Part shown: positions 56,060 to 64,000 of the stretch, piece after piece
Layout of the letters: every line of letters begins with the position of its first letter
How positions within the stretch are numbered: the first letter of the stretch is position 1
Assembly: GCA_963675135.1 (NCBI GenBank)
Contig: OY776129.1
Location: 62,063,028 to 62,127,027 of the forward strand
Source of the DNA: Galeopsis tetrahit
Taxonomy: Eukaryota; Streptophyta; Magnoliopsida; Lamiales; Lamiaceae
Direction of reading: 5' to 3'
DNA: 64,000 bases
Notes under the pieces: generated by a model
The model's input: the letters and a program-made list of their open reading frames with translations, nothing else
What the model was told of the DNA's origin: nothing
The model's database searches: none
Position numbers and translations under genes: made by a program

Positions 56060-58800
56060 TTTTATTTTCGAAAAAAAAATCGGTAAAATATATCAGAAAA
56101 AATTACTACTAGAAAAATATATGAATCTTAAAAATAAAATTTTCAGAACTATTTTTTTTTTTAAATGATGAAAATTTCGGAAAAAAACTTTTGAAAAATA
56201 AAACAATTAAATTATATATATATTTTTTAAATTTACATGACATTGATAAAAGTATGACAAATTGCTATAATGTATTGATCTGATTGTGAGGAGCTCCTCA
56301 GTACAATGATTGCAATTAGGCATTTTGTAATTGAATTTCAATCTTTGTTTGTTGAAAACACAATTAATATTGTACGTGAAGAATATGCTCAACTTGGTAG
56401 TGAACTTTCTGTTATGTAATCTTTTTACTACATGTTTGTTATGATTAAATACACATTGATGTTACTTCTAGTATTTTATGACAATATATTTAATATTATT
56501 GACTTTATTTTATCAAATCAAGTTCTTCATATGACTACAGGAGTAAACAACTTTGAATTTATGGTATATCTCTCAATTGCTAGTATAGTATTAGTTTAAA
56601 TATAGTACTAATATTAGTTCGTATATTGTATAATATTAGTACATATACTGTATAGTTTTACTTTGTCTAGTTTGTTTAAATATATCGATTTTTTTTGGTA
56701 TTAGGCTCATTAGTATAGTATTAATTTATATACAATATAATATTAGTTTATATATATAATATAATTTTAGTTCACATGAAGTTTTAGTTTATATACAGTA
56801 TAGTATTAGTTCATATATAATAACAAATTATTGTCTTTTGCATTCCTTGTGTATAATTTTGTCCATTCTTCTAATTGTAGATTTTTTTTTGTATTTTATT
56901 AATTTGGTAGTTGGAGGTGTGATTGAAAAAAATAAATATAAACTAATACTATATTGTGTGTGAACTAGTACTATACTGTATATGAACAAATACTATACAT
57001 TTTTCGAGTTTAAACCTTATAACATATCATATACATACTTTAAAATTGAAAATATTATAACTTATACCTGTATATAAACTAATATTATATAGTATCTTAA
57101 CTAATATTATATTATATATAAATTAATATTATACATTTTTTAAATAATACATATCAACAAATATCATAACACATATAAATCAAAGGTCAATGTTCATAAC
57201 AACTAAAATTGGAGGTTTAGATAAAAAATAATTAATAGAGTAAAATGAAGTACTTCAATGGTGATGTAATTTATTCTTTTCTTATTTGATGATCAATAAA
57301 ATCAATTCTCTTTATGTATACATACACCTGATTTTATAAAATGATGTATAAAAAATATGGCAAATATAAATAAGAGAGATGGACAAAAAATAGATAACAT
57401 TTAGAGTTACTTCAATTCTTGTGCAATATTGTAGTGTTCAATACTAACACATTTACAATATTTTATAAATTTACAATAAAAAAAAAATCTTATAAATTTA
57501 GGTACCGACATGCTTAAAAATTGATATTTTAATTGTATTTATCTTTAACATTATATGAACAACAATATAATATTACATAAATTCTTCCTTATATATAAAT
57601 ACGACATGGTTTATTCAAATAATTAGACATGCATAGTTCATACTATAAAACTAACATTTCACATTTATTGTATACAAGGGAGGTACTAGAAATATTTGGG
57701 CCTGAATCGAACTTTAAAATGAGACCTCATTTTATTTTTTTATATGAAGTCATGATACATAACATAAAATGATTTTAAAAGACTAACAATATATCATTTT
57801 GCTCGATACTTAAAATAATAAGACAATAGTGTTCCAAGTAATTACATAAATATGATTCGTCTAACAATTTTAGTAGAAAAAGTATTAATCAAACCAGAAT
57901 AATTAAGTTGCTCAATAATTCATTGGTCAATTGATAACATTGCTAGTTCATTCAATTATTCTCGTAAATAATATGCAAGCACCAGGTTGCGTCAACTCAG
58001 CAAGGTTTGTAATTGAAACTTAGGGTTCTAACTTTCTAAATTTTTAATCAAATCCATAAGACCACATACTAAACATAGAACTATATTTCAAATGCATTTA
58101 TAATATTGATAGTTTGCTATTACTATGCTACTATGTTACATGCCTACCCAATACATCAAATAAAGTAGAAGTATTCTCATAAATCAACTAAAAATACATA
58201 TTTGATTTGATTATAAACTGATCAGTCCTTTGAAATTGATATTTTTTTTCTAGTTTTATCCTTCTCATTCTCTAATTCTTTCAAACTTATGTTTAACGAC
58301 CTGATTGTATTACATGCATATAAGACGTGCAATATTATTATTTAACGTAATACAACGTATATAATAAGTATAGTAATATTGTATTTATTACTGAATTTGA
58401 CTAATTTTTTCAAGTGACCAATTTTTAAACTGAAGATATGCCTAAGTTTTTCTTTCTTTGACTCAATTTTGACATGCAACATTTTTTTCCCTACATTTAA
58501 GAAATAATTACAGGTGCAATTGCATATATGGATTGGTATTTTTTTGTTTCTCATTCCAACTTTTCACAAAGTATAAAGTTGTTAATTTAATTTTTTTTTT
58601 TTTTTTAGAGAAATGAAGAGTCACTCTCTCCCACGTTCAACAGCTATAAAGTAAAGTATGCGTATTCCCTTTTATATTTACAACAAAGCGAATATATTTT
58701 CTATATAGAAAAGCTGAAAATGGGGCTTTGACAACCAAACAAAACCTTGCCCTTGTCCGTCAATAAGCTATTTCTGGTCTCGCTCAGCTCTAGCGCACGC
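56060..58800. other. Very AT-rich spacer
   Basis: No gene is visible. It holds a family of short TATAGTATTAGTTYATATA-type repeats (see separate entry). The last 200 bp before 58880 contain the likely ADF promoter, with TATA-like text near 58668-58705. Confidence 0.55.
56585..57140. repeat. Inverted arrays of AGTATTAGTTYATATA-type repeats
   Basis: From 56585 to 56825 the plus strand repeats AGTATTAGTT..ATATA units at least six times. From 56935 to 57130 the complement form (AACTAATACTATA) repeats. The two opposed arrays could fold together. Confidence 0.7.
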
Positions 58801-58880
58801 TGCTCTTCAGCCCTAATTTTTCTCATTTTCAGATTCTCCTCAAAATCTCCCTCGATCTTCTCCGATCAATCCTCGCTACC

Positions 58881-60734
58881 ATGGTAACGATTTTCTTCTT
58901 TGTGCTTTTACTTTGATATCCTTTTTAATTGCGAAGACGATCTTAACCTCTTTATCGGTCTCCGATTCGAGATATTTAAGCGCTGGGAAATCGAACTCGA
59001 GAGCTATGGTTATGTTTGCAGCTCGATTTGATTTGTGTGTGTGTGTTTTATTCATATTTTTGGTCTGATTCCAATAGATCTGATTTAGTTGATTTCTTGC
59101 AATTTGAGTTTTAAAATTTTGTATTGGTTGAAGTTTTTAGGTGTCGATCTTGGATTGGCTTAAGCTGATGTATTTTTTTGGGTGTGTGCTATTCACGTTA
59201 ATTTCTGGGACATCGTTTGGCTAAATTTAATTTTAATTTAGTTGGTTGCTAGATGGTCAATTATATATTTCTGAATTAAGTGTCAAGAACGGTTGATGAT
59301 CAATTGTGACTGTGGTCTTAACTCTTAAGGTTAATTTAGTTGTTACGAATGCAATATATCTCCTATAATGACGGGGCTAATTGTTACATATTCCGACATT
59401 TATTATCCACTTTAGTTTCAGTGTTTTTTCAACTTGCAACAACAAACATGGACCTTTTCCTAAAATAGGCATGAATGTCATTGGACTGATTGACACTAGT
59501 GTAGTAAGACCTTTTGGATATTCATGTCTGAATTCTCTCAGATCCTATCTGGGATGCCCTTGAGTTAGGCTTAAAATGAAAGAAAGGCCTTTCGTAGTAC
59601 CTATCATCCAATCAAACGATTTTAGTGTGGTACTAAGATCGTTAAATTTTCTCGGTGAAAGTTCGGTGGTGCATACCAACATTAGTGATTTTTTTAACTT
59701 TTTTTTTGCCACCTTAACCGATCCATGTAATTAGTAATCATGATGGCATTGATTTTAGGGTCATATTGATTTACCAGCTGAATGTATGAATTAGTCTTCG
59801 GGTCGTTTGATTCCCTGTCTGTGCTAGTTTCCAAACATTGCATCGGTATAAGTAAGCTTCTTATGAGTTTCTAAAAGGCTTTGCAAGTCTGTCTATTGCC
59901 CAACTGATATATTTTACCCTCTAGTGCTTAGTTCTATTGTTGTAGATATCCGATCTCTCACTGTCTCTCGAGTAATGCCAATTTCTCCTTCAAAATATTT
60001 GAATATATCTGTTTGCCACTCTTTGAAACTTGGTTCATGCAGTTTTCTTCTTACTCCTTTTAGCCTTTATTTTCCCCTCCATTCCTTGGTAAGTTTGCAT
60101 GATTTCACACTGTAATCATTCCCTTGTTTGCAAAGAAGGGATCTCTCTCTTTCACACACACACGTACATTTTTCCTTACAAAAATCATTGGTACTGAAAT
60201 TAGTTAAATAAGAGTTTCATTTCTCTTTATAGGCTAATTCAGCATCGGGGATGGCAGTGCATGACGATTGCAAACTGAAGTTCATGGAATTGAAAACAAA
60301 GCGAACACACCGCTTCATAATCTTCAAGATTGAGGACAAACAAATAATTGTGGAAAAGCTCGGAGTACCAACCGAAACTTATGATGACTTCACTGCAGGG
60401 CTTCCTGCCGAGGAGTGCAGATATGCCGTTTATGACTTTGACTATTTCACCGAAGAGAACGTTCCAAAGAGCAGGATTTTCTTCATCGCATGGTAAACAT
60501 AATGATCGATAATCTCCATTCTATCTTACTCTATTCGTTCTTGACCACCTGTGACACTTTGTTCCCATTTTTGTGCTAATAAGGTGCCCGGACACTGCAA
60601 AAGTGAGGAGCAAAATGATCTACGCGAGTTCAAAGGACAGGTTCAAGAGGGAATTAGACGGAATTCAGGTTGAGCTTCAAGCCACGGACCCGACTGAGAT
60701 GGGTCTTGATGTGTTTAAAAGCCGTGTAAACTGA
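58881..60734 (+). CDS. ADF: Actin-depolymerizing factor (ADF/cofilin), three exons, 137 aa
   Basis: Exon 1 contributes only ATG (58881-58883), directly followed by GTAACG. Exon 2 is 60233-60492 and exon 3 is 60584-60734 with TGA. Junctions are GT-AG and the joined frame is 414 nt. This ATG-only first exon with a long intron 1 (1.35 kb) is the classic plant ADF layout. The protein begins MANSASGMAVHDDCK, with Ser6 as the expected regulatory phosphorylation site. It carries YAVYDFDYFTEENVPKSRIF, then SKMIYASSKDRFKREL (actin-binding helix) and ends FKSRVN. ADF binds and severs actin filaments in the cytoplasm (family knowledge). A start inside exon 2 (MAVHDD) is possible but less likely. A related upstream region is repeated at 62780. 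Confidence 0.95.
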
Positions 60735-62770
60735 AGGGCTTGAAGATATATAGCTATTGCTTTACCCTAGAGGAATGTTAATAGTTTGTGGAATCAATGG
60801 TGCTACTACTGAGAAGGCTTATGATACTTGTCTGTCGTACAGGTTTTATTACGTAGTCATCATATCCTTATCCTTATCTAGAACAACTACTGTACGTTGT
60901 TTCTGTCCTATTTTTTTTTATGATTTTTATTTCTTTTCTCTGGTGTGGAATTTATTTTCTGAAATGCGTGGGATGGATACCACCATTGGATTGGTTTCTG
61001 CAGTTGAAATATGTATTCTTGAGTTCTCTTATTTGGTCTCTTGGTAATTCGAAATTCGCGTTATTTTAATTTTGTTGGTGCGCATATGTGCAGCTATTGT
61101 AACAGAAGCTGAAAAGTGGGTATTTTTTCGTCTCATTTTAGTTTAATTAGGCTTTCAAATCTATTTCTATAAAATGTACTCACGAACCTATTTTCACAAA
61201 ATACTGTGTAATTATGTTACGAGTAATATTTTTCTCTCACCCAATATATATGTTGTTTTTCTCTCACTCAATATATATGTTGTTAAACATTAATTTGATA
61301 TGAAGTAAAATTGCATTATACTAAAATATCAAAACAAACACATAGGTTTACTATTTATTAGATTTACAATGACCTTTGCCCGGCACTCGACCAGTCCTGC
61401 TCACAAGTTTGATCACTTTTACAAGTGTTTATTTTTTTTCGTGAGAATGGTAGTTAATAAATTATTGTGCGAGTCACCTATTCATTTATCAGTTAACTCA
61501 TACTTGTTTCTCGTTAGGATAATGGTTTTGATGAGACCTCGGCAAATTCTCAGATGCTGAGAAATGAACTGAGGTTCACAGATAATTAAATGTGAATACA
61601 TACTTAAGCGAACTCCTCAAAAATCCGTCAATGGCTAGTAGAAATAGAGGGTAGGAACCAGGGCTGGGAACCTGCAATAAAATCGGACCAGAGAGGATTC
61701 CAGCAACGGTCCTCCAACATTCAAGTTAGTTGTCAAATGAAGAAGACGAGAAAGTGTACAATAACGAGAGTGAGCTTACCCTTTGAGAAATGAAAAAGTG
61801 ACTTATATACCTTTCTTCGTGAGGTGTAGAATAGTAATTTCCCTTTCTAGATTTTGTTACTGAATTATGTCACGTCATTGTACGACTCTGACACCTAATA
61901 AATGCTACTGGTAGACTAGTGCGCGCGTTTTACCGAGATTTTTCGACACATCAAAATTATGTGATCTTTTTTTTCGAATTATGTTCGTCAACTTCTCAGA
62001 GGAGAATATGAGCTCACACGTCGACCATTTCTCCTAGCATATTAAAGGAGAGATGAAAAGTTATCCTGAAAATTGATCTAATTAAAAAAATTGAAAATTG
62101 AATAAAAACTTCAATCCTATTAAAATAAAATATGTTTTTTTTTTTAATATTTATTTTATCAATAAGTCAAACTCAATAATGAATGATCTCAACATTTTTT
62201 TTATGGATATTTTAATCATCAACACTGCACAAGTCCACTGTCCATCTGTGCGTCTCAACTCTCAAGGATAGTCGTGCCATTTCATGCCACACCGCTCAGG
62301 CGCACGCTAGTAAAGGCTATCCATATTCTCACCTTTTTTTTTGAGAAAATTTTTTAAAACAAAATTCAATTACCTTAATTCATTTAAATTACCGAAAATA
62401 TAAAAGTATTTCAGTTATTGTGTTTTCTTTTCAGGGCAAATTAATTTTTTTAGTCCTTATAAAACTCAATTTTTTAATCATTATACATGTATAAAAATTT
62501 AGATGGCGACAATGAAAATTATTAGCGTTCGATCTTTAATTTAATAAAAAAATAAATAATAATAATTAAAAAAAAAAATATATATATATATATGTTTGCT
62601 TTTAAAAAAGAGTCAACAATCTTAGAGAAAAAACAATGTAAAATTTGTATTTTTTGTTTCCTTTGTAATTTAATTTGAAAAAATCTAGTGGGAATTTTAT
62701 TACGAGTATTTACTTTTTTTTTTTTTTTTCTTTTTCGTTTTCTTTTTCTCTCTCTCCCCACTTTTTAAGT
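60735..62770. other. Spacer between the two ADF genes
   Basis: It includes the ADF 3' UTR (to about 61050) and a segment at 61620-61800 (GGGAACC..GGACCAGAGAGGATTCC..GTCCTCCAACATTCAAGTTAG) that looks like diverged transposon sequence of unknown class. A (TA)n run lies near 62577. No gene is supported. Confidence 0.5.
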
Positions 62771-62779
62771 TCCTATGAG

Positions 62780-64000
62780 AAGAGTCTTTTTAAGTCATTT
62801 TAGTCTTCATCTCAACTCCATCTGCCAACGAAAAATCTACTGTATTTCTCTTCAGCCCCAAATTTCCTGCTTTTCAGATTCTTGTCAAAATCTCCTTCGA
62901 TCTGCTCCGATTAATCCTCGCCACCATGGTAACGGTTTTATTCACTGGGCTTTTACTTTGATATATCCTTTATTTGTTGTTCAATTGCCGTTCTTAACCT
63001 CTTTATCGGTGTCCGATTTGAGATTTTTAAGGACATGGAAATTGAAGTCGAGAGCTATATTTCTGTTGGCAGCTCAGTTTAATATGTTTTTTTGCCTTCA
63101 TATTTTTGCTCTGATTTTTAGTAGATCTGATTTAGTGTGTTTCTTATAAGATTTCAAATTTTGCATTGGCTAGCTCTTTTTCTGAGTCGATCTTGGATCG
63201 GCTTATGCTTGATGTTTTTGTTCGGGATTCAAGATAACATTTTTGACATTTTTTTGGCTAATTTAAAAATGATTTAGTTGATTAACTACTACATGATCAA
63301 TAGATATATGAATTCGGGTCCCCAACGGTTGATGTTTTTTTTATTTTTTGGACAATATTAGGTTAGTTGTTATGAAGGCAATATGTTATTCTCTAGTGAT
63401 GGGGCACGACTTATATTATCTAGTTATATTGTTTTTACATTTGCAATATAACGAACTCTGACTTTTTCCTACAATAGGCATGCGTTGACCTGGTATAGAT
63501 AGGTGTACCTGAACCTTCTTATGATTGTATTTTTTGAGCTCTATAGTTTCATCTGAATTCTCTCTGATCCTATGTGTGATGCCCTTGACTTAGGCAATTT
63601 CATGTATGAAATTAGCCTCCTGAGTTCTTTGATTCTCTATTTGGGCAATTTTTTCAAAAACATATCATCAACATTTAGATTGAATCGGATAAAATTTCTT
63701 ATAGTTAATTAAAACTAATTATAATTTTACATGCCATTTAAATCATACTAAGTAAGCTGTTTTGTAAGTTTCTGAAAGGCTTTTCACCTGACAATTGACG
63801 ACCCGTCTTCTCACTAATTGATAGGGAGTAGTTTTTTTCATCCTCTGGTAAATAGTTCTTCTGTTCTTGCTGTGATCGTATCTGGGATGATCTCTCTGTG
63901 TCCGTCTCCCCTCCCTGAAAAGACCTGGCTATCTAGTGATTAGGATATAAAAAATAGGAGGTCTTGTATGAGACACAATACTTTTGCTTGTTTTTGTGAT
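62780..64000 (+). CDS. Second ADF gene, 5' end only (leader, ATG exon, intron 1)
   Basis: The leader (TTCTCTTCAGCCCCAAATTT and onward) and the ATG at 62926-62928 followed by GTAACGGTTT match the first ADF gene around 58800-58900. Similarity continues through intron 1: CTTTTACTTTGATAT, AACCTCTTTATCGGTSTCCGAT, ACAATAGGCATG and TCTGATCCTAT phrases appear in the same order. Exon 2 would be expected beyond 64000 if spacing is kept, so only the start codon of the protein is in view. It may be a gene or a truncated duplicate. Confidence 0.65.

Noticed and set aside
61620..61800. Possible LTR fragment
   Set aside because: Phrases look transposon-like, but no LTR ends, TSD or coding part supports a class.
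1..64000. CRISPR arrays, tRNA or rRNA genes, bacterial operons
   Set aside because: No regularly spaced identical repeats with unique spacers, no convincing cloverleaf, and all genes have plant introns.

Overview
This is a plant nuclear window: spliced genes with GT-AG introns, tRNA-derived SINE-like and LINE debris, Stowaway/Tourist/hAT MITEs, LTR retrotransposons and AT-rich spacers. The gene families (RABE1/Rab8 GTPase, actin-depolymerizing factor, a protein with a TPL-binding-type Cys/His domain) and the repeat types point to a eudicot. An asterid such as a Lamiales species is my guess only.

Layout. 1-2460: LTR-like end of a large Ty3/gypsy (Athila/Tat-type) element carrying a hAT-type insertion with an exact 8-bp target duplication. 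About 2470-3382: reversed copia-like LTR. 3383-5440: decayed LINE. 5950-8401: intact six-exon gene for a 442-residue protein with a C-terminal Cys/His-rich domain. 9348-15518 (minus): complete eight-exon RABE1-type Rab GTPase, 216 aa. 15972-18300: Stowaway, LINE RNase H remnant, hAT MITE and two Helitron-like 3' ends. 18252 to about 26400: nested stack in which a Helitron-like element with replication-protein-A-like remnants is split by a Tourist-like TIR element (18686-24770), itself split by a young gag-only LTR retrotransposon (19434-23335). 28862-35020 (minus): second complete RABE1 gene, also 216 aa and differing at two residues; coding, intronic and flanking similarity shows that about 6.9 kb was duplicated. 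37427-41982: full-length, open-frame Ty1/copia element. 43180-45120: LINE remnant. 45121-50275: Stowaway with a nested hAT MITE, abutted by a second copia element with two in-frame stops. 50276-58800: gene-poor, with another LINE on the minus strand (53855-55799) and MITEs. 58881-60734: complete three-exon ADF gene, 137 aa. 62780-64000: 5' part of a second, tandem ADF gene whose later exons lie beyond the window.

The host genes are a small vesicle-traffic and cytoskeleton neighbourhood (two RABE1 paralogues, two ADF paralogues) plus one probable nuclear/transcription-linked protein. No operon-like relation exists; they are independent plant genes. Both the Rab and ADF genes show local duplication.

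The most notable structures are the three-level nested transposon stack, the gag-only retrotransposon with nearly identical LTRs, two related copia elements whose LTRs begin TA rather than TG, and a Stowaway insertion whose empty site survives about 210 bp away in a tandem duplicate. All family names come from motif recognition by eye; no database search was run.
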